Below the pieces are notes generated by a model, which saw only the letters and a list, made by a program, of their open reading frames with translations, did no database searches and had not been told where the DNA came from. Both the position numbers and the translations under genes were made by a program. From Variovorax sp. YR216 (GTDB taxonomy: Bacteria; Pseudomonadota; Gammaproteobacteria; Burkholderiales; Burkholderiaceae_C), in NCBI RefSeq assembly GCF_900107745.1, contig NZ_FNRO01000006.1, forward strand, positions 1-64,000: a stretch of DNA of 64,000 nucleotides, written 5' to 3'. Positions 26,373 to 34,649 of this stretch are shown piece after piece. Position 1 is the first letter of the stretch. The number at the start of each line of letters is the position of its first letter.

Positions 26373-26533
26373 CGCCGTCTCCTCGCGCAGGTGGGGAGGG
26401 CATCGTTGAGCCATTCGGGCGGGGTGTCAATCCGGATCGGGCCACCCTAGGCCGTTCGGCGTATTGGGCCGTCTCCGGCCCGGTTCGATGATGCGGGAAC
26501 TTCCGGCCGACCGGAACGAGGAAGGAGTCGTCC

Positions 26534-27073
26534 ATGGCCGCTGATCCATCGGACTTGCCGCAGCAGGTCGAACCCGCGCTCGAGGCCTCGCCGCAGCGCG
26601 TCGCGTCGCTGACGCCCGTGCCCCAGGCCAACCAGCTGCAGTACGTCTACCAGGCGATCGACGCGCAGCTGCGGGACCGCGAGCCGCGCGCCAACCGGTA
26701 TCGGGTGTACAGCTTCGTGACCCAGCTGGCGATCGCGCTGCTGTCCGCGACCATCACCGTGATCACCGGCTTCCAGGTGGCAGGCGGCACCGGGCTGGGC
26801 GCGGTCGCGACGAACGTGGTGCTGGTGCTCAGCGCCCTGGCAACGCTGGTCACGCTGGTCAAGACCTTCTACGCGCCGCGCGAGCTGTGGATCGCGCTGC
26901 GCACCTACTGCAGCGACCTGAGGGACCTCAAGGAGAAACTGGAGTTCGCCGAGCGCAGCCCGGACTTCGAGACACGCCTCGACCAGATCGCCGGCGACGG
27001 CTTCGCCGAGTACCAGCGGCTCACCGAGGCGTACGAGCAGACCTGGAAGGGCATCCGCGAGCGAGACAAATAG
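26534..27073 (+). CDS. SLATT/DUF4231-like two-helix membrane protein
   Basis: 179 residues: a proline-rich N-terminus, a helix with QAIDAQLRDREPRANRYRVY, two adjacent transmembrane segments (about 60-82 and 88-110), then a helical cytosolic tail with FYAPRELWIALRTYCSDLRDLKEKLEFAE. This layout is that of SLATT (SMODS and SLOG-associating two-TM) proteins, predicted pore-forming effectors of nucleotide-signalling immune systems. GAAGGAG precedes the ATG. No SMODS/CD-NTase, SLOG or nuclease gene is next to it, so here it may be an orphan or have another role. Confidence 0.6.
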   Translation: MAADPSDLPQQVEPALEASPQRVASLTPVPQANQLQYVYQAIDAQLRDREPRANRYRVYSFVTQLAIALLSATITVITGFQVAGGTGLGAVATNVVLVLSALATLVTLVKTFYAPRELWIALRTYCSDLRDLKEKLEFAERSPDFETRLDQIAGDGFAEYQRLTEAYEQTWKGIRERDK

Positions 27074-27140
27074 GCGACGGGTGCGCGGCGGGGAGGTGGG
27101 TTCCAATCGGGCGAAGCCAACACCCGAGAAGGAGACACCG

Positions 27141-27917
27141 ATGCCCACGTCCGCCCCCCTGTTTTCGCTGGCCGGCAAGGTCGCCATCATCACCGGCTCG
27201 TCGCGCGGCATCGGCCGCGCCATCGCCGAGCGCATGGCCGAGCACGGTGCGAAGGTCGTGATCTCGTCGCGCAAGCCGCAGCCGTGCGACGAGGTGCGCG
27301 ATGCGATCAACGCCGCGCACGGCAGCGGCGCGGCGATCTCGATCCCCGCCAACATCTCGTCGAAGGAAGACCTGCGCCATCTGGTCGAAGAGACCACGCG
27401 CCAGCTCGGCCGGGTGGACGTGGTGGTCTGCAATGCGGCGTCGAATCCCTACTACGGCCCGCTCGGCGGCATCGAGGACGACCAGTTCCGCAAGATCCTC
27501 GAGAACAACGTCATCGCCAATCACTGGCTCATCAACTTCGCGGTGCCGCAGATGATCGAGCGCAAGGACGGCGCGATCATCATCGTGTCGTCGATCGGCG
27601 GGCTGCGCGGCTCGCCGGTGATCGGCGCCTACAACGTCTCGAAGGCGGCCGACTTCCAGCTCGCGCGCAATCTCGCGGTCGAATACGGACCGCACAACGT
27701 GCGGGTGAACTGCATCGCGCCGGGGCTCATCAAGACCGATTTCGCACGCGCGCTCTGGGACGATCCGGAGACCCTGCAGCGCCGCACCTCGACCACGCCG
27801 CTGCGCCGCATCGGCGAGCCCGACGAGATCGCCGGCGCCGCGGTGTTCCTGGCATCGAAGGCCGGCGCGTTCATGACGGGGCAGAGCCTCGTCATCGACG
27901 GCGGCGTGACCTGCTGA
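27141..27917 (+). CDS. SDR-family oxidoreductase
   Basis: 258 residues, classical short-chain dehydrogenase: TGSSRGIG (nucleotide binding, about 17-24), CNAAS, catalytic Ser in IVSSIGG, Tyr-x3-Lys in GAYNVSKAA, and C-terminal GQSLVIDGG. The SRK after beta2 suggests NADPH preference. GAGAAGGAG precedes the ATG. No operon partner; substrate unknown. Members of this shape include peroxisomal DHRS4-like and acetoacetyl reductases. Confidence 0.9.
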   Translation: MPTSAPLFSLAGKVAIITGSSRGIGRAIAERMAEHGAKVVISSRKPQPCDEVRDAINAAHGSGAAISIPANISSKEDLRHLVEETTRQLGRVDVVVCNAASNPYYGPLGGIEDDQFRKILENNVIANHWLINFAVPQMIERKDGAIIIVSSIGGLRGSPVIGAYNVSKAADFQLARNLAVEYGPHNVRVNCIAPGLIKTDFARALWDDPETLQRRTSTTPLRRIGEPDEIAGAAVFLASKAGAFMTGQSLVIDGGVTC

Positions 27918-27958
27918 GCCGGCACACGACCGAGAAGGTCGCGTAGATGCCCCAGAGG

Positions 27959-28002
27959 CCCTTGGCGGTTTCCAAGGGGCGCGCTTCTCCGGCGCGCTTT
28001 AT
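27959..28002. terminator. Possible terminator hairpins between convergent genes
   Basis: CCCTTGG-CGGTTT-CCAAGGG is a perfect 7-base-pair stem at 27959-27978, followed at once by a second GC-rich pairing (GCGCGC ... GCGCGC) ending CTTTATA. Located 42 bases after the SDR stop and just before the end of the converging phytase-like gene. The T-run is weak. Confidence 0.4.
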
Positions 28003-28041
28003 ACGTCCGAAGGCAAATGCCGATGGAGGTTGCGCGTGCGC

Positions 28042-29454
28042 CTATTGCCTGTCGTCGTCTTCGTCGTTCCCGCGGCGGCCGTGCTCGTCTCCCAGGCGCT
28101 GATTGACGAACAGCGAGCCGCCCAGGTCGGCGTCGGTGAAGGCGAAGACGAACCACTGGTTCGGATTGGCGAGCCCGCCGGGCGTCGTGGCGAGGAAGTC
28201 GTTGTCATTAGCGATGTACAGCGTGTGCTTCGTCACGCCATCCACGAACACGTCTTCGCCGAAGGCCATGCCCTCGAGCTTGGCGGGGATCTGCGCGGCG
28301 GTCAGGCCGTACGCCTTCAGGGCCGCGGCGATGTCGAGGAACAGGGTCTTCGGGGCCGCCTTCTGCAGGAGCGCAGCCTGCCCGCTCAGGCCCGAGACAT
28401 CGGCGGCGCCCTGGATGTCGACCTTGTAGATCCGCTTCACATCGGCATTGCTGTCATCCCCGAGGCCCTTGCCGTCGCGTTCGAGCACGAGCAGCTCATG
28501 CTCGTTGAGCGCGAGCAACTCGCTGCTGTTATAGGCCTTCGATTTGTCGGTCAGGTAGTTGTCGTAGGCGTACTGCGATGTCGCGCCGGTCTTGATGTCC
28601 ACCGCGACGATGCGGTTGGCACGGCCTCCGTCCCCGCCGTCCTGGATCAGCGGGCTCTGCATGAAGCCGAACAGCGTCTTGCCGTCCGGCGAGATGGCAA
28701 GGCCTTCCATGCCCTTGTTTGCCACGCGGCCCGAGGTGTTGCCGGAAATCTCCGTGGCACCCATCGGCGACTTGTGGCTCACCGCCAGGATCGCAGGCAG
28801 CGTGAACACGCGCAGGCGTTCGCCCGTGCGGCGGTCGAACTGGTAGAGGTAGGGCCCGTATTCGTCGGAGATGAACACGCTCTTGCCGTCGCGCGATAGG
28901 CGGATGCCTTCCGTGTCCAGCCGCGCGTCCAGCGCGTCCGACGAGGCAGTGGCGGCATCGAAGTTGTCCGAGCGGCCAGAAAAGTAGTCGTGCCCGCGCG
29001 TGTTGCTCGCCGGAGTGGCGCCGAAGCCGGCCACCGCGCCGCCGTAGTGCAGGCGCTCGCGGCTATACAGCAGCGTGGTCTGCGCAAGCACCGGCTGCAG
29101 CGTGAAGGGGAGCCCGGTGGCGCTGTCCGGCTGGCGCTTCAGGTGCAGGTGCAGCGTGTGGAAGCGCGGAATGTAGCTGGTCGTGTTGTCGACGGTGGCG
29201 TTCCAGGCGACCGCATTGGGGCCGCGGTCCGGCAGCGCCAGGAAGGTGCTGCCGCCGGCCCAGGCCAGGCCCGAGCCGATGCCGCCGAGCAGGTCGGCGC
29301 GCACGCCGTTCTCGAGCAACTGGCTCTGGCCCGAATGGTCGGTGCCGTTTCCGGGCAAGGTGCCGATGGCGATCAGATCGATCGCCTGGGCGGTGGTACA
29401 TGCCAGAGCGCTCGCGACACAGGTGGCAGCGAACAGACCCTTCCTCCAATTCAT
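28042..29454 (-). CDS. Secreted esterase-like phytase-family beta-propeller protein
   Basis: 470 residues with a Sec signal peptide (MNWRKGLFAATCVASALACTTAQA). The mature protein matches the esterase-like activity of phytase family: FLALPDRGPNA, SGRSDNFDAATASSD, EGIRLSRDGKSVFISDEYGPYLYQFD, NKGMEGLAISPDGKTLFG and ELLVLERDGKG. These form a beta-propeller with acidic calcium-binding sites; activity is phosphate-ester or lactone hydrolysis, usually untested. GAGGAG lies 7 bases before the ATG. The C-terminus is strongly charged (GRRGNDEDDDRQ). Divergent from the bestrophin-like gene. Confidence 0.8.
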   Translation of the reverse strand: MNWRKGLFAATCVASALACTTAQAIDLIAIGTLPGNGTDHSGQSQLLENGVRADLLGGIGSGLAWAGGSTFLALPDRGPNAVAWNATVDNTTSYIPRFHTLHLHLKRQPDSATGLPFTLQPVLAQTTLLYSRERLHYGGAVAGFGATPASNTRGHDYFSGRSDNFDAATASSDALDARLDTEGIRLSRDGKSVFISDEYGPYLYQFDRRTGERLRVFTLPAILAVSHKSPMGATEISGNTSGRVANKGMEGLAISPDGKTLFGFMQSPLIQDGGDGGRANRIVAVDIKTGATSQYAYDNYLTDKSKAYNSSELLALNEHELLVLERDGKGLGDDSNADVKRIYKVDIQGAADVSGLSGQAALLQKAAPKTLFLDIAAALKAYGLTAAQIPAKLEGMAFGEDVFVDGVTKHTLYIANDNDFLATTPGGLANPNQWFVFAFTDADLGGSLFVNQRLGDEHGRRGNDEDDDRQ

Positions 29455-29575
29455 GGCAGCTCCTCGTGTAAACAAAAGTCGCATGGTCATGAGTCTGGGT
29501 GACAGAAATATGACGGCAGTGCGCCGCGTTGTCCTGCAGGCCTGCACATGCGCGATTGGCCGGAGAATCGGGCGC

Positions 29576-30493
29576 ATGATCGTCCGCCCGCGCCCGAACT
29601 GGTTTCGCATGCTCTTCGTCTGGCGGGGCTCGGTGTTGCCGGTGATCCTGCCGCAGCTGATCGGGACGACCGCTTTCGCGGTTCTGGTCACCGTGCTGCA
29701 CGGCCGCGTGTTCGCCTGGAAGATCCCGCTCAACTTCGTGCCGTTCTCGCTGATCGGGCTGACGCTGGCGATCTTCCTGGGCTTTCGCAACAGCACGAGC
29801 TATGCGCGCTACTGGGAGGCGCGCACGCTCTGGGGCACGCTGCTCAACGAGACGCGCGTGCTGGTGCGGCAGGCGCTGACGCTCGTTGATTCGCCATCGG
29901 ACGTGCCGACGCTCACCGCGCGGCTGATCGCTTTCGTGCATGCGCTGCGGCATCAGTTGCGCACGACCGATGCGAAGGCCGATCTGGAACGATTGCTCGC
30001 GCCGCAGGATTGCGCCCGCGTGCAGGCCACGCGCTACAAGCCGGCGAAGCTGCTGCTCATGTCGGGCGAGTGGCTGGCTGATCGACTCAGGGCAGGGCAG
30101 GTCTCACCCGCGCTGGTGCAGGCGATGGAAGTGCCGCTCGGGCGTCTGACCGAAGCCCTGGGCGGCTGCGAGCGCATCGCGAGCACGCCGATCCCGTTCA
30201 CCTACTCGGTGATCATCCACCGCACGATCTACTTGTATTGCGTGCTGCTGCCCTTCGGGCTGGTGGATGCGATCGGGCCGATGACGCCGGTGATCGTGGC
30301 GTTCATCGCCTACACCTTCTTCGCGCTCGAAGCCCTGAGCGCCGAGATCGAGGAGCCCTTCGGCACCGAGCCGAACGACCTCGCGCTCGATGCGATGTCG
30401 GACATGATCGAATCGACGCTGCGCGAAATGATGGGCGAGGCGCAGCCGCAGCAGCCCTCCGGCCTGCCGCCGGGCGGGTTCATCCAGACTTAG
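29576..30493 (+). CDS. Bestrophin-like (UPF0187/YneE) ion channel protein
   Basis: 305 residues. Starts MIVRPRPNWFRMLFVWRGSVLP, a hallmark of bacterial bestrophins, with helices near 20-70 and 205-250 and the conserved IPFTYSVIIHR and EIEEPFGTEPNDLALD segments. Bacterial homologues (e.g. KpBest) are pentameric ion channels, cation-selective in the characterised case. ATG at 29576 preceded by GGAGAA at 8 bases; the frame upstream is open but unrelated. Physiological role unknown. Confidence 0.88.
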   Translation: MIVRPRPNWFRMLFVWRGSVLPVILPQLIGTTAFAVLVTVLHGRVFAWKIPLNFVPFSLIGLTLAIFLGFRNSTSYARYWEARTLWGTLLNETRVLVRQALTLVDSPSDVPTLTARLIAFVHALRHQLRTTDAKADLERLLAPQDCARVQATRYKPAKLLLMSGEWLADRLRAGQVSPALVQAMEVPLGRLTEALGGCERIASTPIPFTYSVIIHRTIYLYCVLLPFGLVDAIGPMTPVIVAFIAYTFFALEALSAEIEEPFGTEPNDLALDAMSDMIESTLREMMGEAQPQQPSGLPPGGFIQT

Positions 30494-30509
30494 CCGCCGC
30501 CGTCCGCGT

Positions 30510-31244
30510 TCAGCTTCGGCCCTTTGCGGCCACGAGGCGGATGCCCGGCATGAGCTCCGCCGCCAGCTCCGGCCGGTCCAGCGCGTAGTCGAGATTCATG
30601 CGCGCGATCTCGACGTGTTCTTCGCCCAGGGCTTGCGCCCGGGATCCCTGGCCCCGCTCGATCGCCTGGACGAGCGCGTGATGCTGGCGATGGGCCTGCT
30701 GCATCCACTGCTGGCCTTCTTCCATGGACGACTGCATCGGCAGCATGGCGCTGGGCGACGCAAACGGCTGCCCCACCAGCAGTTCCATGATTCGCTTCAG
30801 CGTCGAATTGCCGCAGCCGTCGATGATGAGCCGATGGAAGGTGTCGTTCATCTCGACATACGCCGCGTAGTCGTCCAGTTCCATCTGGGGCTTGTTCACC
30901 GCCTTGTCGCCGGCATCGAGACACTCGTTCAGGTCCCGCAGCAGCTGGCGCGGCGCGCCTTCTTCAGCGAGCAGGCGGGCCGCGAAGCCCTCGATGACGC
31001 CGCGCACCCGGATCGCGTCGGCGATCTCGCGTGATGTGAAGCGCCGCATCTGGTAGCCGCCGGCGGGCGACGGCTCGATCAGCCCTTCGTGCTCCAGGCT
31101 GCCCAGGGCGAGCCGCACCGGCGTGCGCGACGCGCCCATTCGTTCGGCAAGGGGGATCTCCGCAAGACGTTCCCCGGGGACGAACTCGCCCTTGAGGATC
31201 ATGTCCCGCAGCTGTACCAAGACCCGGGATTGTTGAGAGTCCAT
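30510..31244 (-). CDS. GntR-family (FCD-type) transcriptional regulator
   Basis: 244 residues: N-terminal winged helix-turn-helix (LVQLRDMILKGEFVPGERL ... SRTPVRLALGSLEHEGLI) and an all-helical FCD ligand domain whose metal ligands Asp/His/His appear in NDTFHRLI and later QAHRQHHALVQAI. FCD regulators usually sense organic acids or amines. It is divergent from the Rieske-oxygenase operon and three GCATGC-centred sites lie between them, so it very likely regulates that operon. Start is the ATG 31242-31244; one at 31260-31262 would add six residues. Confidence 0.88.
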   Translation of the reverse strand: MDSQQSRVLVQLRDMILKGEFVPGERLAEIPLAERMGASRTPVRLALGSLEHEGLIEPSPAGGYQMRRFTSREIADAIRVRGVIEGFAARLLAEEGAPRQLLRDLNECLDAGDKAVNKPQMELDDYAAYVEMNDTFHRLIIDGCGNSTLKRIMELLVGQPFASPSAMLPMQSSMEEGQQWMQQAHRQHHALVQAIERGQGSRAQALGEEHVEIARMNLDYALDRPELAAELMPGIRLVAAKGRS

Positions 31245-31253
31245 ATCGGCGGC

Positions 31254-31508
31254 TGCATGCAATCAAGACGGCTCATTGTATCTGCGCGCCTTCCTTCGCA
31301 CGCAAGAAAGCGTATCTGGCCCGTTTAATGCATGCACATGGACGCATGACGAGTGAATTCGACAGTTGCGCACCAAGAAAAGGTGACCTATGAGGGCAAG
31401 AAGGCAAACGAAAGTAGGTGTTTACCCGCTATTTCGGGTGCTCGAACCGCCTCGTTTATTGACTTGCGTCAATCTCCGGAAGAACAATGCGTGCCATTGC
31501 ATGCAATC
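31254..31508. promoter_or_regulatory. Divergent control region with three GCATGC sites
   Basis: TGCATGCAAT at 31254, ATGCATGCAC at 31328 and ATTGCATGCAAT (perfect 12-base palindrome) at 31496. The first sits at the regulator's own start and the last 35 bases before the oxygenase ATG. Likely operators of the GntR regulator; no protein-coding frame with support is present in this gap. Confidence 0.5.
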
Positions 31509-31542
31509 GCGTGCAGACCATGCCAATTTCTAGGAGTCCCAC

Positions 31543-32865
31543 ATGATCAGCGCTGAAAAGAATGACCTGATGACCCGCGTCGGGCCCGATATGCCGGCGG
31601 GCAAGCTGCTTCGCCGCTACTGGCAACCCGTGGCCCTGGCCGAGGAGTTGAAGGGGCCGCGTCCCCTCAAGCCGGTGAAGCTGATGGGCCAGGACTTCGT
31701 CCTCTTCCGCGACCCGCAAGGCAAGCTCGGCATGCTCGATCGCGACTGCCCCCACCGCGGGGCCGACCTCGCCTTCGGCCGGTTGGAAAGCGGCGGCCTG
31801 CGCTGCGCATTCCACGGCTGGCTGTTCGATGCCACCGGCCAATGCCTGGAAACGCCGGCCGAACCGGCGGGCAGCAAGCTCTGCACGCGGATCCAGCAGT
31901 CGGCCTACCCGGTGGTCGAGAAGAGTGGGGTCGTCTTTGCATACATCGGCGAAGGCGAGCCCCCGGCCTTCCCGGACTTCGACTGCTTCGTCGCACCCGA
32001 CAGCCACACCTTCGCCTTCAAGGGACTGTGGGAGTGCAACTGGCTGCAGGCGCTCGAAGTCGGCATGGACCCCGCGCACGCCTCGTTTCTGCATCGCTTC
32101 TTCGAGGACGAGGACACGTCCGAGAGCTACGGCAAGCAGTTCAGGGGCGCGTCCGCCGATTCCAAGATGGCGATCACCCAAGTGCTGCGCGAGTACGACT
32201 GCCCGGAGATCCGCGTCGCACCTGCGCCCTACGGCATGCAACTGACCACGCTGCGCAAGCTCTCCGAAGAGCAGACACACGTGCGCGTCACCAACGTCGT
32301 TTTTCCGCAGGCCTTCGTGATCCCGATGAGCAGCGAGATGACGATCTCCCAATGGCATGTGCCGGTGGACGACACGCACTGCTACTGGTATGCGATCTTC
32401 ACCAGCTTCACCGGCCCGGTCGACAAGCAGCAGATGCGCGAGCAGCGCCTGGGCACGATCGAGTTGCCCGAATACACCTCGCGCAAGAACAAGCGCAACA
32501 ACTACGGCTACAGCGTCGAGGAGCAGCAGAGCCAGACCTACACCGGCATGGGCATGGACATCAACGTGCACGACCAGTGGGCGTGCGAGTCCATGGGGCC
32601 GATCCAGAACCGAACCCGCGAGCACCTCGGCACCACCGACAAGGGCATCGTTGCCTATCGCCGCATGCTGCTCGAAGCCATCGACAGCACGATGGCCGGC
32701 GACGCGGCTCCGATGCAGCCCAGCGCCGAACAGGCGAGCGCGCTCACCGGTCCGCCGTCCATCGATGGCGTGGCGAGCACCGCCAACGTCGAGACGTACT
32801 GCCACGACGCCGACCTCGCGCGGCGCCGGAGCAGCGACTGGGCTTCCGCACGCCTGTCCGCCTGA
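31543..32865 (+). CDS. Rieske non-haem iron oxygenase, phthalate-dioxygenase-type alpha subunit
   Basis: 440 residues. Rieske 2Fe-2S site: C69-x-H71 (CPHRG) and C88-x2-H91 (CAFHGW). Catalytic mononuclear iron site: D176-x2-H179-x4-H184 (MDPAHASFLHR), with the group-I signature HDQWACESMGPIQNRTREHLGTTDKGI near 346-372. This class lacks a small subunit and performs hydroxylation, O- or N-demethylation/dealkylation of aromatic or amine substrates. It draws electrons from the ferredoxin and reductase encoded two and three genes downstream. First gene of a ten-gene operon containing a GS-like ligase and amidotransferase. Substrate unknown. Confidence 0.92.
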   Translation: MISAEKNDLMTRVGPDMPAGKLLRRYWQPVALAEELKGPRPLKPVKLMGQDFVLFRDPQGKLGMLDRDCPHRGADLAFGRLESGGLRCAFHGWLFDATGQCLETPAEPAGSKLCTRIQQSAYPVVEKSGVVFAYIGEGEPPAFPDFDCFVAPDSHTFAFKGLWECNWLQALEVGMDPAHASFLHRFFEDEDTSESYGKQFRGASADSKMAITQVLREYDCPEIRVAPAPYGMQLTTLRKLSEEQTHVRVTNVVFPQAFVIPMSSEMTISQWHVPVDDTHCYWYAIFTSFTGPVDKQQMREQRLGTIELPEYTSRKNKRNNYGYSVEEQQSQTYTGMGMDINVHDQWACESMGPIQNRTREHLGTTDKGIVAYRRMLLEAIDSTMAGDAAPMQPSAEQASALTGPPSIDGVASTANVETYCHDADLARRRSSDWASARLSA

Positions 32866-32876
32866 GCACGCCGATC

Positions 32877-34316
32877 ATGGAAAGCTTTGTCGAACGCTTC
32901 GGCCTCTGGTCCGCGGACCAGCACAAGCAGGCGCACGAGGTCATCGCCCGTCTCAAGTCAGGCGAAGTGGATGTGGTCCGCTTCGCCTGGCCCGATCAGC
33001 ACGGCATGCTGCGGGGCAAGACGCTGGTCGCAAGTGCTGCAGTGGATGCGCTGCTGGAAGGGGTCAACCTGACGTCCACCCTGCTGGCCAAGGACACGTC
33101 CCACAGGACGGTCTTCCCGGTGTTCTCGGCCGGCGGCGGCTTCGACAACCCCGGCATGCAAGGCGGCGCGGATTTCAAGATCGTGCCGGACCCGGGCACC
33201 TTTCGCGTGCTTCCATGGTCGCCACGCACCGGCTGGGTGCTGTGCGATGCCTTCACCACGGACGGCAAGCCCTGCCTGTTCGGCACACGGCAGATCCTGC
33301 AGCGTGCCGTCGGCGAGCTGGATGCCATGGGCCTGGAGTTCGTCGCCGGCCTCGAAGTCGAGTTCCATGTGTTCAAGCTCGACGACCCGAGCCTGCGCCT
33401 CGAGCATGCCGGGCAACCCGGTGAGCCGCCGCGTGTGTCGCTGCTGACGCAGGGCCATCAATACCTGACCGAGCTGCGCTACGACCGCGTGGAGCCGCTC
33501 ATGGAGCTCCTGCGCTCGCAGCTGATCGCGCTGGGGCTTCCGCTGCTCTCGCTGGAAATCGAGTTCGGTCCCAGCCAGTTCGAGCTGGTGTTCGGGCCGA
33601 CCGCGGGCCTCGTGCCTGCAGACACGATGGTGCTGTTGCGCAGTGCCATCAAGCAGATCTGCCAGCGTCACGGATACCACGCGACCTTCATGTGCCGGCC
33701 GCGCATTCCCAACGTGATGTCCAGCGGCTGGCACCTGCACCAGTCGTTGCGCAGCAAACCGGATGGCCGCAACGCCTTCGTGCCGCAGGACGACGCCACT
33801 GCGCTGAGTCCCTTGGGCATGCACTACCTGGCGGGTCTCAAGGCGCATGCGCGCGGCGCCGCGCCCCTGGCCAGTCCCACCATCAACGGCTACCGCCGCT
33901 ACCGGCCCTTCTCGCTGGCGCCCGACCGCGCGATCTGGGCGCGCGACAACCGCGGCGCCATGCTGCGGGTGCTCGGCGGGGCCGGCCAGAACGCGACGCG
34001 CATCGAGAACCGCGTGGGCGAGCCGACGGCCAATCCGTACCTGTACCTCGCGTCGCAGATCTTCTCGGGGCTCGACGGCATGAGGCGGCAACTCGACCCG
34101 GGACCGTCGGCAGACGCCCCTTACGAAACACCCGCCGACCAACTGCCGCGTTCGCTGGGCGATGCGCTCGCCGCGCTGCGTGCCGACACCGTGCTGGCGG
34201 AGCAACTCGGCACGCGCTTCGTCGAGTACTACTGCCACATCAAGGAGGCGGAGATCGCCCGCTTCAACCTCGAAGTCAGCGAGTGGGAACACCGCGAGTA
34301 CTTCGACATGTTCTGA
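32877..34316 (+). CDS. Glutamine-synthetase-family gamma-glutamyl ligase
   Basis: 479 residues, full-length GS fold: N-terminal beta-grasp (about 25-105) then the catalytic domain. Recognisable sites: GLEVEFHVF (metal-binding Glu pair), LEIEFGPSQFELVF, SGWHLHQSL (ATP/metal His), TINGYRRYRPF, and the late ENRVGEPTANPYLYLASQI (substrate Arg/Glu). The divergence from housekeeping GlnA (no adenylylation loop, altered glutamate flap) places it with gamma-glutamyl-amine synthetases such as PuuA, IpuC and the aniline-system AtdA1/TdnQ. It should join glutamate to an amine using ATP. Begins 11 bases after the oxygenase stop. Confidence 0.85.
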   Translation: MESFVERFGLWSADQHKQAHEVIARLKSGEVDVVRFAWPDQHGMLRGKTLVASAAVDALLEGVNLTSTLLAKDTSHRTVFPVFSAGGGFDNPGMQGGADFKIVPDPGTFRVLPWSPRTGWVLCDAFTTDGKPCLFGTRQILQRAVGELDAMGLEFVAGLEVEFHVFKLDDPSLRLEHAGQPGEPPRVSLLTQGHQYLTELRYDRVEPLMELLRSQLIALGLPLLSLEIEFGPSQFELVFGPTAGLVPADTMVLLRSAIKQICQRHGYHATFMCRPRIPNVMSSGWHLHQSLRSKPDGRNAFVPQDDATALSPLGMHYLAGLKAHARGAAPLASPTINGYRRYRPFSLAPDRAIWARDNRGAMLRVLGGAGQNATRIENRVGEPTANPYLYLASQIFSGLDGMRRQLDPGPSADAPYETPADQLPRSLGDALAALRADTVLAEQLGTRFVEYYCHIKEAEIARFNLEVSEWEHREYFDMF

Positions 34317-34325
34317 GCTCTTCCC

Positions 34326-34649
34326 ATGCCCACGATCCACTACATCCTGAAGGACGGCAGCACGCGCAGCATCGACGCCAAGGTCGGCGCCAGTGTCATG
34401 GAGACCGCGATCCACCACAACGTGCGCGGCATCGATGCCGAATGCGGCGGGTGCTGCTCCTGCGCGACCTGCCATGTCTATGTCGAAGACGCATTCATGG
34501 ACCGGCTGCCCGCGCCCGATGACATGGAGAACGAACTGCTCGACGGCGTCGCTTCCGACCGGCTGCCCGGCAGCCGCCTGGGCTGCCAGCTCGTCATCAC
34601 CCCGGCGCTCGAAGGGCTCACCGTGCGCATTCCCGAGAGCCAGGTGTGA
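34326..34649 (+). CDS. Adrenodoxin-type 2Fe-2S ferredoxin
   Basis: 107 residues. Cluster ligands C40-x5-C46-x2-C49 and C87 in the ECGGCCSCATCHVYV / LGCQL context of adrenodoxin/putidaredoxin-like ferredoxins. An extra Cys (C43, C44) lies within the loop. It carries single electrons from the following FAD reductase to the Rieske oxygenase. Nine bases after the ligase gene; its TGA overlaps the reductase ATG (TGATG). Confidence 0.93.
   Translation: MPTIHYILKDGSTRSIDAKVGASVMETAIHHNVRGIDAECGGCCSCATCHVYVEDAFMDRLPAPDDMENELLDGVASDRLPGSRLGCQLVITPALEGLTVRIPESQV

Noticed and set aside
26534..27073. A complete CBASS/SMODS-type defence system
   Set aside because: Only the SLATT-like candidate is present. 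Neighbours are an SDR, a DUF2272-like protein and housekeeping genes; no nucleotidyltransferase, SLOG or nuclease.
32877..34316. Housekeeping glutamine synthetase GlnA
   Set aside because: It lacks the adenylylation-site context and typical GlnA active-site loops, and is embedded in an oxygenase/importer operon; a gamma-glutamyl amine ligase fits better.
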